From positions 1,818,501-1,882,500 of the forward strand of contig NZ_CP061204.1 in assembly GCF_014621775.1 (NCBI RefSeq): a stretch of DNA of 64,000 nt, read 5' to 3'. Shown in pieces: positions 47,801-56,434 of this stretch. The DNA is from Stenotrophomonas sp. 169 (GTDB lineage: Bacteria > Pseudomonadota > Gammaproteobacteria > Xanthomonadales > Xanthomonadaceae). Position numbers and translations under genes: made by a program. Below the pieces are notes generated by a model that ran no database searches, was not told where the DNA came from, and saw only the letters and a program-made list of their open reading frames with translations. Positions within the stretch are counted from its first letter, which is position 1; each line of letters opens with the position of its first letter.

Positions 47801-50800
47801 CCGGCCACTCTTACCTGCGCGGATCTGGCGCCTGCCGCCGCGTGCGTGCTGACCGGTGTCTACACGGTCACCCAGGCGGACGTGGACAGCGGCGTGGTCC
47901 GGAATACGGCCTCGATCACCACGCCGGGCACCGATGGGGTTTGTCCTGTTGGCAACAGCACGGCATCGTGCAACCCCACCCTGGACACGCCAGTGGACCC
48001 GGCGCTTCCTGCGTTGACGATCGTCAAGACCGGCAGCATCCCGAGTACGTCCACCGTGGGTGGCACGATGACGTACAGCTTTGTCGTGACCAATACGGGC
48101 AACGTCACGTTGAACGCGGTTGCGGTTGTCGATGACAAGCTGACGGCAGCGCCCGTGTGCCCGGTGACCACGTTGGCGCCCGGAGCGGCGACCACCTGCA
48201 CGGGCACCTACACCCTGGTTCAGACCGATCTGGATGCGGGCCGCGTGGTGAACCGCGCGCGCGCCGAAGGCGTGCCGCCGGCAACGCCTGGCAACCCCAA
48301 CCCGCCCCGCGTGCCCAGCCCGGAAGACGAAGAGATCACGGACCTGCCGTCGGCCCCGGCCCTCACCATCGTGAAGTCTGCTGGCCTGCCCAGTGGAACC
48401 ACCGTGGGCAGCACCATCGCCTACGCGTTCCTGGTCACCAACACCGGCAACGTGACACTGCGCGACATTGCGGTGGTCGATGCCAAGCTGGCAACGGCAC
48501 CGGTTTGCCCGGTCACCACGCTCGCGCCGGGCGCGACGACTACGTGCACGGGCACCTACACGTTGGTGCAGGCGGATCTGGACGCAGGCCGGGTGGTGAA
48601 CACGGCCCGAGCCGAAGGCACCCCGCTTTCCACGTTCAGTAATCCGACCCCACCGCGCGTGCCGAGCCCGGAGGACGAGGAAACCGTCGATCTGCCTGCG
48701 TCCCCGGCAATGAGCATCGTCAAGACCGCAGGCCAGCCGAGCGGGACGGCCGTGGGCAGCTCCATCCGGTATTCGTTCCTGGTGACCAACACCGGCAATG
48801 TGACGTTGAACGACATCGTGGTGGTGGATGACAAACTCGCGGCCGCCCCCACATGCCCGTTGACGACGTTGGCACCGGGCGCAGCCACGACCTGTTCGGG
48901 TATCTATACGCTGACCCAGGCCGACGTGGACGCAGGGCGGGTGGTCAACGCTGCCCGGGCCGAAGGTACGCCGCCGGCGACCCCGGGCAACCCCAACCCG
49001 CCGCGTGTGCCCAGCCCGGAAGATGAGGAAACAACCGACCTGCCGTCGGACCCGTCGCTGTCGATCGTGAAAACGGCCGGCACGCCGACCGGCGCCACCG
49101 TCGGAAGCACGATCGCCTACAGCTTCCGGGTGACCAACATCGGCAATGTAACCTTGACCGAGGTCGCGGTGATCGACGTCAAGCTGAGCACGCCGCCGGC
49201 CTGCCCGGCGACCACGCTCGCCCCTGGCGCCACGGTGCTCTGCACCGGCACGTATACCCTGACGCAGGCGGATCTCGACGCTGGGCAGGTGCTCAATTCG
49301 GCGCATGCCGAAGGTGCCCCGCCAGCAACCCCGGGTAACCCGACCCCTCCGCGGGTTCCGAGTCCCGAGGACGAGGTGATCACGAATCTGCCGTCCGCGC
49401 CGTCGCTTTCGATCGTGAAGACGGGCAGTACCCCTTCGGGCACTACGGCGGGCAGCACCATCGGCTACACCTTCGTCGTGACCAATACGGGCAACGTTAC
49501 CCTCAGTGACATCCGCGTTGTGGATGCGAAGTTGGCCGCTGCGCCGGTTTGCCCGGTGACCACGCTGGCCCCCGGCGCCGTGACCACGTGCACGGGCAAC
49601 TACACCCTGACCCAGGTCGATCTTGACGCCGGCCGCGTGGTGAACCGCGCCTACGCCGAAGGCGTGCCGCCGGCGAGCCCGGGCAATCCCAACCCGCCGC
49701 GTGTGCCAAGCACGGAAGACGAGGAGATCGTGGACCTGCCGGCGGCGCCGTCGTTGAGCATCGAAAAGACGGCCGACCCCGCCAGTGGCAACGCAGTGGG
49801 CAGCACGATCGCCTACAGCTTCCTGGTCACCAATACGGGCAACGTGACGTTGAGCGCGCTCACGGTCGTGGACAGCAAGTTGGCCACTGCACCGAGCTGT
49901 CCGGTCAACACGCTGCCGCCGGGCGCAAGCACGGTATGCACGGGAACCTACACGCTTGACCAGGCTGATCTGGACGCGGGCGAAGTGGTCAATACCGCCC
50001 ATGCCGAAGGGACGCCGCCGTCAACGCCGGGCAACCCCGGTTCGGTCCCGGTGAAGAGCCCGGAAGACACGGTGCGCACGCCGGTGGCGCAGGCGCCGGC
50101 GCTCGAATCGACCAAGCAGCTTCTTCGCAATGCCGATGAAGACGGTTCGGGCTCGGTGACGTTCAATGACACCCTCACCTACACCGTCACTGCCAGCAAT
50201 GTGGGCAATACGACGCTGAAAGATGTCGTTGTGACCGACAGCAAGATCACGCCGGCAAGCATCACCTGCGGCAGCCTTGCGCCAGCTGCACGCTGCGTTC
50301 TGGAAGGCACGTACCGGGTCAGCCAGGCCGATGTGGTTGCAGGCAACGTCCGCAACGTTGCGCTCATCGCCACGGCAACGCCGGGCCTTTGCGGCACCGG
50401 GACAGATAACCCTGCGTGTGCTCCAAGCCTCGATATCCCGGTCCTGGCCTGGGAGATCGACGCAGAAGATGATCGCGACCGCACGCCGCAGAACACGCCG
50501 GTGACTACCCCCGTTCTGCAGAATGACCTGCTGGACGGCAAGGCGGTAGATCCGGCATTGGTGCAGGTCAGTGAGCACATGCCGCCCACCAATGGTTCGA
50601 TCATCGTCAATGACGACGGCACCGTCACCTACACGCCGAACCCCGGTTTCTGGGGCGAGGACAGCTACGAGTACCAGATCTGCGAGCGGGCCAACCCGAC
50701 CAACTGCACCAACGCTCGCGTGGTCATCGCCATCGATCCCAACCGGGTCGAAGCGATCGACGATGCAGGCCGCACCGAGCCGGGTGTTCCTCTGCAACTG

Positions 50801-52753
50801 GTCGTGGTCGGCAATGACCGCAGCCACGGTGCGCCACTGGATCCGGAATCCGTGTTGCTGATGACGCCGCCGTCAAACGGCAGTGTCACGTGCGCGGCAG
50901 GCAGCTGCAGCTACATGCCGACGGCCGGTTTTGCCGGCACCGACACCTACGTCTACCGGGTATGCGATACGTCGTACCCCACGGCGCTGTGTGCTGACGC
51001 AACCGTTACGGTGGAAATCGAAGGCACGGCCTCGCTCCGGCTGACGAAGTCGACCCCCTCGCGTGACATCAAGACGGGCGATCTGGTTCGTTACAGCGTC
51101 ACGATCGAGAACGTCGGCAGCGTTGATCTGTCCGGCGGCAGTGTCCTAGATACCCCGCCGGCTGGCTTCACCTACGTCGAAGGGTCGCTGACTGCCAGCG
51201 ACGCACGATCGAACGTTGTAGTGAGCGGCTTTAATCCGGTTCGCTTCGACGGGATCGATCTGAAGGTCGGCGACCAGATGACAGTGGTCTACCTGATGCG
51301 CGTCGGCGCAGGGGTTCAGCGCGGGGTGCAGATCAACCGTGCACAGGCGCTCGATGGAACGGGTCAGCCGGCGTCCAACGTTGCGACCGCGGAAGTAGTA
51401 CTCGATGCCGATCCGTTGCTGGACGAGAGCCTGGTGTTCGGAACCGTGTTCGATGACCGGGACGGCGACGGTTGGCAGGACAGTGCAGCATTGACGGGCT
51501 TGAAGGTGCAGGGCGGTTTCGCCGCAGGCGACTACGTCGCGGGATCGACCTTGGTTGACAAGGGCGATGGCAATGGGATGTCGCCGGTCGCCGATGCGAG
51601 CGCGCCGTTGTTGCGCGGCCTTTCCTTGGGCCGCTTGAGCGGACGCCAGTCGGTGGCCGACCCGGCGGACCGCCACGTGGTGGTGATTCGCCAGCGCTTG
51701 CGCACTGCTGCCTTCACGGATGACTTTGTACTGGAGAGCGACCAGGGCATCCGCGTTCGCGTGGCCGCCGATGGCAGTACGCGTGTCGAGACGCGGGGGG
51801 AGGCAGCGAAGGGCCTGACTGCCGCAGCACCAGTCGTGGAGCGTCGTACCGTCGTCGAGGGCAACGAGGTCGTTGTGGATTACATCATCCGCAACGAAGG
51901 CATCGATGAGCGGGGCATTCCGGGCGTCCGCCTGGCGTCAGTGGAAGGGTTGCTGATCGAGACCGACCAGTTTGGCCGCTACCACCTCACCGGAGTCGAT
52001 GGTGGCGCGTGGACGCACGGGCGCAACTTCATCCTGAAGGTGGATCCTTCCACGCTGCCGGCCGGCGCTGAGTTCACCACGGCCAATCCACTGCTGCGGC
52101 GGGTAACCCCCGGCGTCCCGGTGCGCTTCGATTTCGGAGTGCGCCTGCCTGAACCGATCCGCGCCGACGCGCAGGCGATGGAGTTGGAACTGGGTGAGGT
52201 GCTTTTCGCCCCGGACAGTGCGGTCGTGCAGTCACGCTACGGTGCGGTGCTCGAAAAGATGGCCGCGCAGGTGCAGAGCTACAACGGCGGCGACGTCCTG
52301 ATTCGGGGCGACGGCAATCAGGCGCTGGGCTACCAGCGCGCGGTCGCTGTTCGGGATGCGCTGATCGCACGCATTCCGCCAGAAGTGGCTGAACGCACCT
52401 TTGTCAGCGTGCGCGGGGACCTGGGCGATCCCGCCAGTCGCTCCCTCACCCTGCAGGGCGCTGACATCCTTCTTGGGACCGTGCTTTTTGATACGGACAA
52501 GGCCGAGATAAAGCCGGAGTTCGGCCCCCTGATGGAGCAGGTAGCGGCGGCCACCGTGCAGACCAAGGGGCGCCTGATTCTGACCGGCCACACCGATGTG
52601 CGCGGTTCTCATGCCTACAACAAGCAACTCGGGCTCCGCCGTGCCCAGGCTGTGCAGCGCGCCATTGCGGCGAAGCTGCCGCCCGGGACGGTCGAGGCAG
52701 TGAACGTGGAATACAACGATGACCCGGCAACCCCTGCCGAGCACGGTCGCTGA
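44840..52753 (+). CDS. giant surface protein: DUF11-type repeats, Ig-like domains and C-terminal OmpA domains
   Basis: 2637-aa exported protein. Signal peptide: basic MARQLARSSQGRIRR, then GFGLWLMVLMALAPLTALA. Residues about 40-380 are a beta-rich domain (SAGLYWGSRAD, GWALIVLYED). A DUF11 unit follows, then a propeller-like segment (560-790), further DUF11 units, an exact array of six 116-residue units (1057-1752), another DUF11 unit, two cadherin-like units (GTVTYTPNPGFWGEDSYEY), a DUF11 unit near 2070, an SdrD-like segment (FGTVFDDRDGDGWQD near 2199) and two OmpA-type modules; the last has VLFDTDKAEIKPEF and GHTDVRGSHAYNKQLGLRRA with the Asp and Arg that grip peptidoglycan. So the C-terminus is periplasmic and the long array may extend outward or span the periplasm. 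ATG at 44840 follows AAGGA. The next gene starts 19 bp after its stop. Confidence 0.88.
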   Translation: MARQLARSSQGRIRRCFGFGLWLMVLMALAPLTALAQLAPRHSFNARGDVAMVGNALLTCATSGTGSANCASQRMSNSTGGNGNRVMEYINVDAAGLPATVPENSSAATLTLPAGARVRSAGLYWGSRADNTDAARRTIQLRVPGGTYRSVTASAADLNTFNDQGDTNANRPYTAYADVTALVAASGSGTYYAGGLTAVTGNGGGLGNYGGWALIVLYEDNSKPFRRLMVFDGNAGYVSGGNAQSASVTGLLTPASGPFNAFMGALVWEGDGDITGDAFQLSGNGNVLNAGAVSDGLSPANNFWNSGITRLGERFTNKAPDYANQFAVDLKLVDISNNAANASAARPRLANSATGATLTFTSTGDAYFPHALVFVTDLFVPDLVSSLDKTVRNVTHPTGPLRRGDILEYTVSFQNSGQDGATRTTVRDPIPAHTAYVPGSLLVVSDDGRGLTGNSAAETDAAGDDVAEFDAAGNRVVFRVGAGANGTNGGLLTPGQGATLRFQVKVSDAAPDTAQIVNNAEVTHNGQTVEVPDDYEGRASATIGPVEVPAIAAVNFCPADGGIFGVVNGAGFRRFVPGTSTDETVGDLAVSLPGNLNGLMVDAARNRLLVHTRANGSGGEVWAYDANNGGWYQTGAVIAADLPRAGMTRDGVGYMVTSVTGRTARMYRLDPAGTFGYTAGAPTTLTYDVAPSDTGSGDIAFDQDGVGWLVAGSDLYRVDVNAGTATLQQRFTGAPSGAFYAGAAFGADGKLYVVVNATGNYYAMDLTTGTMTLAGNSSLTSGGDRGRDLASCSFPAIAPPQLQVSKVLSTVNGQSPGTSVAPGDVLEYEIRISHVAGSQAATLFAGDVVEGVPTNTTFLPAGSDFTCTAAACSNTNAVNITAGGSATLRFRVQVATTMPGAATAIRNEVAVRGNTPVDCAATGNDCEETTPLMLTPGLTSTKALTLVNGAAPSGTVAVGDMLTYVVTATNTGNMVLPSVVVADARIVPATLTCADLAPAAACVLTGVYTVTQADVDSGVVRNTASITTPGTDGVCPVGNSTASCNPTLDTPVDPALPALTIVKTGSIPSTSTVGGTMTYSFVVTNTGNVTLNAVAVVDDKLTAAPVCPVTTLAPGAATTCTGTYTLVQTDLDAGRVVNRARAEGVPPATPGNPNPPRVPSPEDEEITDLPSAPALTIVKSAGLPSGTTVGSTIAYAFLVTNTGNVTLRDIAVVDAKLATAPVCPVTTLAPGATTTCTGTYTLVQADLDAGRVVNTARAEGTPLSTFSNPTPPRVPSPEDEETVDLPASPAMSIVKTAGQPSGTAVGSSIRYSFLVTNTGNVTLNDIVVVDDKLAAAPTCPLTTLAPGAATTCSGIYTLTQADVDAGRVVNAARAEGTPPATPGNPNPPRVPSPEDEETTDLPSDPSLSIVKTAGTPTGATVGSTIAYSFRVTNIGNVTLTEVAVIDVKLSTPPACPATTLAPGATVLCTGTYTLTQADLDAGQVLNSAHAEGAPPATPGNPTPPRVPSPEDEVITNLPSAPSLSIVKTGSTPSGTTAGSTIGYTFVVTNTGNVTLSDIRVVDAKLAAAPVCPVTTLAPGAVTTCTGNYTLTQVDLDAGRVVNRAYAEGVPPASPGNPNPPRVPSTEDEEIVDLPAAPSLSIEKTADPASGNAVGSTIAYSFLVTNTGNVTLSALTVVDSKLATAPSCPVNTLPPGASTVCTGTYTLDQADLDAGEVVNTAHAEGTPPSTPGNPGSVPVKSPEDTVRTPVAQAPALESTKQLLRNADEDGSGSVTFNDTLTYTVTASNVGNTTLKDVVVTDSKITPASITCGSLAPAARCVLEGTYRVSQADVVAGNVRNVALIATATPGLCGTGTDNPACAPSLDIPVLAWEIDAEDDRDRTPQNTPVTTPVLQNDLLDGKAVDPALVQVSEHMPPTNGSIIVNDDGTVTYTPNPGFWGEDSYEYQICERANPTNCTNARVVIAIDPNRVEAIDDAGRTEPGVPLQLVVVGNDRSHGAPLDPESVLLMTPPSNGSVTCAAGSCSYMPTAGFAGTDTYVYRVCDTSYPTALCADATVTVEIEGTASLRLTKSTPSRDIKTGDLVRYSVTIENVGSVDLSGGSVLDTPPAGFTYVEGSLTASDARSNVVVSGFNPVRFDGIDLKVGDQMTVVYLMRVGAGVQRGVQINRAQALDGTGQPASNVATAEVVLDADPLLDESLVFGTVFDDRDGDGWQDSAALTGLKVQGGFAAGDYVAGSTLVDKGDGNGMSPVADASAPLLRGLSLGRLSGRQSVADPADRHVVVIRQRLRTAAFTDDFVLESDQGIRVRVAADGSTRVETRGEAAKGLTAAAPVVERRTVVEGNEVVVDYIIRNEGIDERGIPGVRLASVEGLLIETDQFGRYHLTGVDGGAWTHGRNFILKVDPSTLPAGAEFTTANPLLRRVTPGVPVRFDFGVRLPEPIRADAQAMELELGEVLFAPDSAVVQSRYGAVLEKMAAQVQSYNGGDVLIRGDGNQALGYQRAVAVRDALIARIPPEVAERTFVSVRGDLGDPASRSLTLQGADILLGTVLFDTDKAEIKPEFGPLMEQVAAATVQTKGRLILTGHTDVRGSHAYNKQLGLRRAQAVQRAIAAKLPPGTVEAVNVEYNDDPATPAEHGR
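48008..50095 (+). repeat. six in-frame tandem 348-bp repeats in the DUF11-type gene
   Basis: Units start with codons for P(A/S)(L/M)(T/S)I(V/E)K at 48008, 48356, 48704, 49052, 49400 and 49748, exactly 348 bp apart. Each encodes 116 residues with shared landmarks: VTNTGNVTL or close variants, CPVTTLAPGA, GTYTL(T/V)Q, DLDAG(R), and in units 1-5 P(S)PPRVPSPEDE-like hinges. The exact period shows expansion by unit duplication. Confidence 0.93.
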
Positions 52754-52772
52754 GAAGGAACAGGGGACAGCC

Positions 52773-55700
52773 ATGAAAATTCAAATGAAGCTGCTGGATT
52801 GCGCGCTCATCAGCCTGCTTGCCGGCGGGATGGGGCTGGGAACGGCCTACGCCCAGGAACGGGCTGCTGACTGCACGGACAGCGGTTGCCGCTCCGAAGA
52901 CGGCGTCCTCTTCCAGCTCCGGACCCGAAGCTACGACGAGCCAGTGACGCGGGGAACAGCGCCGAGCTCAGGGTCTCACGTGCTGGCACCCGATCGCCGG
53001 GTCCAGGTAGCGTTGGCGCAGCCGGGTCGCGCCGTCGCCAGTGGAAAGTTCTCGATCGATCTACCGAACGGTGGCGCGGTCTGGGCCACCGAAGATCCCA
53101 CGCTGGGGCAGCCGACGCTGTCCATCTCGGCGCCGTCGATCGTTGCCTTCGACGGCACCCGCGTGACCAAGCCGGTCCAGTTCTACGTTCGCAGCAACTA
53201 CCCGCGCTTTATCGACCGATACGAGTTGAGCATCCATCGGGCAGAAGATGTGGACCTGATCGAGCCGCTGGCCCGCGTACCCCTTGAGGTGGCCGCCGTG
53301 TCAACCGGTGAGTGGGACGGCGAGCTCCCGGGCCGGTACCGCTACCGGGCGGGGGACGAGCTGGTCTACGTGCTGCGTGCATACGATTCGGACGGGCGCT
53401 TTGATGAAACCCAACCGCGTCAGCTGCAGTTGGTGCGGCCTGAAGAGGCGGAGCGCGGCGCAGTGTTGCTGCGTCAGAGCGTGGAAAAGAGCTTGGGTAC
53501 TGCGCTGACCACGGAGCAAGCGCAGCAGCAGAGCCTGCTTGACGAGGTTTTCGCCATCGATGGCCTCCGTCAGCAGAATATCCCGATCCACGGTTCCCGT
53601 ATCCGGATCAATGGACGGAACGTGCCCGAAGGCTTGAGCCTGAAGATCAATGGCGACACCTATCCGGTGGACATGGAGCGGAAGTTCGTTGCCGAGTACC
53701 TGTCCCCGATCGGCTTGAGCTCGTTCCTGATAGAGCTGGAAGGCAAGGGCGAGCCCATCCGCAGCACGCTGGATGTCGATGTCACCGGGCGCTACCTGTT
53801 CGGGGTGGGCCTGGCGGACGTGACGGTGTATCAGAACAAGGTGGGCGGCTCTGTCGACGCAACGGCGGTGAACGAACGTTACGCCGACGACGTGATCAGC
53901 GATGGCCGCTTGGCGTTCTATTTGAAAGCCAAGACGCAGGGCCGCTACCTCATCACCGCTCAGGCCGATACGACCGAGCGTGACCTCGAAGCGCTGTTCA
54001 CGGGGTTCACAAAGGCTGACGCGACGGACATTTTCCGCCGCCTCGACCCGGATCTGTACTACCCGGTGTATGGCGATGATTCCAACGTTTATCGGGACGT
54101 GGACACCATGGGCCGGTTCTACGTGCGCATGGAGTGGGACAAGAACCAAGCCCTCTGGGGCAACTTCGCCACAGGGATCACCGGCACCGAATATGCACAG
54201 TACGTGCGTTCACTGTACGGCGCAGCCTTGGACTGGCGTTCGCGTGCGAGCAACGCGTGGGGAGACCCCGCGACCATGCTGCGCGCGTTTGCCTCCGAAG
54301 CGCAGACCGCGCCGGGTCACAGTGAGTTCCTGGGCACCGGGGGCAGCCTTTACTACCTCCGACATGCCGACGTCCTGCCGGGCTCCGAGCAGGTCGTACT
54401 GGAGATCCGCGACCTGACCACGGGGCGGGTGGAAAGCACGGTATCGCTGCAGCGCGGCGCAGACTACGAGATCGATGAACTGCAGGGCCGCATCCTGTTG
54501 ACCCGACCCCTCGCGCAGGTCACCCGTGAGAACATGCCCTCGATAACGCGCGATACGCCGCTGGACGGCTACCAGCAACGCTTGGTCGTAGATTACGAAT
54601 GGGTGCCCTCCGAGTTCGATGCCGACGACATGACGGCAGGCCTGCGAGCCAAGCACTGGTTCGGTAACCACGTGGGTGTGGGTGTCACCCAGGTCAACGA
54701 GAATCGGTCGGGCGAGGACTACTCGCTTTCCGGTGCAGATCTGACGCTGCAGGCAGGCAAGGGGACCTTCCTGAAGATCGAGCACAGCCGCACCGAGTCG
54801 AGCAGCGCACCGCTGTTCTTCTCTGACAACGGTGGCTTCACCTTCCAGCGTATCGATGGGGCCGGGCCGCAAAGCGGCGAGGCCACGGCGGTCGAAGGCC
54901 GCGTGAACCTCAAGGAGCTGGGCTGGACCGCCCAGGATTGGAGCGCGGCCGCCTGGTGGCGGGAGGTGGGAGCGGGATATTCCATCAGTCGCTACGACAC
55001 GGCAGCCGATGTCACCGAGTACGGTGCAGAGGTGCTGGGTCAGCTCCATAGAGACCTGTCGCTCTACAGCCGTGTCAGCCGCGCCGAGCGGGGCAGCGAG
55101 GCGCTGGAACAGGTGCAGGTGACCGCGCAATGGCGGATAGGTGACTTCGACGCATTGACCGCCGAGCTGCGGCGAACGGATGAGGAGCGCGCAACGGGCG
55201 ATGCCGCTGGCACCCTTGGCGCGATCAAGTACACCCGCCGAGTGGGCACGGCGTTGGACGTGTACGGCGTCGCGCAGGTCACGCTTGACGATGACGAAGG
55301 AAAGTACGCTGCCAACGATGCCTACACGCTGGGAAGTAAATACCTTTTCGGTGACAGCTCGACCGTCGGCTTGGAGACGACGCAGGGGGACCGGGGAGAC
55401 TCCACTCAGGTCGATGCCGAGTACCGGGTCAACGCGCAGCAGAGCATCTATGGCAATTACACCCTTTCGACGGACAGTACCAGCTACGACTCCTTGTTCA
55501 ACCCGGAGCGCCAGTCCGGCTGGACGGCTGGTCAGCGTTGGCGCATGTCCAACCAGGTGAACGTTTTCAATGAGAGCCAATACCTGAAGAATCCGGACGA
55601 GTCCGGCCTGGCGCATACCTTCGGTATGGACTTCTATCCCGCCCAAGGGTGGAACCTGGGGTTCACGCTGCAAGACGGCGAGCTGACCAACAACGACGGG

Positions 55701-56429
55701 GGCAATGTTGATCGCCGCGCGGTCAGCGTGACAGGTGGGCGCACCTCGGTCGTGACGGATTGGCAGAGCAAGATGGAATGGCGTCGCGATACCGGTGCCG
55801 AACGCCGTGAACAATGGGTTGTCACCAACCGCCTGACCTACCGCTTCAATGACAGCTGGCGCATGGCAGCGCGCTTGAACTGGTCAGACACGGACGACGA
55901 GCTCGACCCCACGCAGGGAGCCCGCTTCATTGAGGGCAACGTCGGCTTCGCGTGGCGCCCTTGGGAAAGCACGCGCTGGGGAATCTTTGGCCGATACACG
56001 TATCTGTATGACCTGTCCACGCTGGGTCAGATCAACGGCACGAACGTCGACCAGAAGACCCAGGTGCTCTCCTTCGAGGGCGTCTACCGGATCGATCAAC
56101 GATGGGAGGTGGCGGCCAAGGTGGCCCAACGCGAGGGCGAAGTCCGGATGGGACGAGGTTCTGGTCCGTGGTTCGACTCGTCGACTACCTTCATGGCGGG
56201 GCAGTTGCGGTATGACCTTTTCCAGGCGTGGCATGGGCTGGCGGAATACCGCACGCTGCAGGTCAAGGACGGTGGCACCCGACAGGGTTGGCTGGTCGGG
56301 CTGGACCGTGACGTCGGCAAAAATTTCCGGGTGGGCGCAGGCTACAACTTCACCGACTTCAGCGATAAGCTCACCGACTTCGACTACGATCACCGCGGCT
56401 GGTATCTCAACGTCGTGGGCACCTACTGA
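52773..56429 (+). CDS. large predicted outer-membrane beta-barrel protein
   Basis: 1218-aa exported protein. Signal peptide MKIQMKLLDCALISLLAGG with cleavage after AYA. Residues 30-400 are beta-rich domains (DGTRVTKPVQFYVRSNYPR; IRINGRNVPEGLSLKINGD). From about 430 to the end it has alternating amphipathic strands with many aromatic girdle residues, ending in GWYLNVVGTY, a terminal aromatic usual for outer-membrane barrels. There is no TonB-box or plug signature, so a TonB-dependent receptor is unlikely. It starts 19 bp after the giant repeat protein and is followed 5 bp later by the kinase gene, so the three are one operon. It probably anchors or exports the repeat protein, by position. Family not recognised. 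Confidence 0.8.
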   Translation: MKIQMKLLDCALISLLAGGMGLGTAYAQERAADCTDSGCRSEDGVLFQLRTRSYDEPVTRGTAPSSGSHVLAPDRRVQVALAQPGRAVASGKFSIDLPNGGAVWATEDPTLGQPTLSISAPSIVAFDGTRVTKPVQFYVRSNYPRFIDRYELSIHRAEDVDLIEPLARVPLEVAAVSTGEWDGELPGRYRYRAGDELVYVLRAYDSDGRFDETQPRQLQLVRPEEAERGAVLLRQSVEKSLGTALTTEQAQQQSLLDEVFAIDGLRQQNIPIHGSRIRINGRNVPEGLSLKINGDTYPVDMERKFVAEYLSPIGLSSFLIELEGKGEPIRSTLDVDVTGRYLFGVGLADVTVYQNKVGGSVDATAVNERYADDVISDGRLAFYLKAKTQGRYLITAQADTTERDLEALFTGFTKADATDIFRRLDPDLYYPVYGDDSNVYRDVDTMGRFYVRMEWDKNQALWGNFATGITGTEYAQYVRSLYGAALDWRSRASNAWGDPATMLRAFASEAQTAPGHSEFLGTGGSLYYLRHADVLPGSEQVVLEIRDLTTGRVESTVSLQRGADYEIDELQGRILLTRPLAQVTRENMPSITRDTPLDGYQQRLVVDYEWVPSEFDADDMTAGLRAKHWFGNHVGVGVTQVNENRSGEDYSLSGADLTLQAGKGTFLKIEHSRTESSSAPLFFSDNGGFTFQRIDGAGPQSGEATAVEGRVNLKELGWTAQDWSAAAWWREVGAGYSISRYDTAADVTEYGAEVLGQLHRDLSLYSRVSRAERGSEALEQVQVTAQWRIGDFDALTAELRRTDEERATGDAAGTLGAIKYTRRVGTALDVYGVAQVTLDDDEGKYAANDAYTLGSKYLFGDSSTVGLETTQGDRGDSTQVDAEYRVNAQQSIYGNYTLSTDSTSYDSLFNPERQSGWTAGQRWRMSNQVNVFNESQYLKNPDESGLAHTFGMDFYPAQGWNLGFTLQDGELTNNDGGNVDRRAVSVTGGRTSVVTDWQSKMEWRRDTGAERREQWVVTNRLTYRFNDSWRMAARLNWSDTDDELDPTQGARFIEGNVGFAWRPWESTRWGIFGRYTYLYDLSTLGQINGTNVDQKTQVLSFEGVYRIDQRWEVAAKVAQREGEVRMGRGSGPWFDSSTTFMAGQLRYDLFQAWHGLAEYRTLQVKDGGTRQGWLVGLDRDVGKNFRVGAGYNFTDFSDKLTDFDYDHRGWYLNVVGTY

Positions 56430-56434
56430 GGGTT

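Noticed and set aside
46913..50002. A 1029-codon open frame on the minus strand opposite the DUF11-type gene
   Set aside because: It mirrors the repeats of the plus-strand gene, has Arg/His-rich composition typical of antisense frames in GC-rich DNA, and shows no domain or ribosome site.
54210..55814. A 534-codon minus-strand frame opposite the barrel gene
   Set aside because: Antisense shadow of a gene with clear signal peptide and operon position.
52773..56429. Naming the 1218-aa barrel a TonB-dependent receptor
   Set aside because: No plug signature (RG...VEVLKG type) or TonB box is visible, and the N-terminal domains differ.
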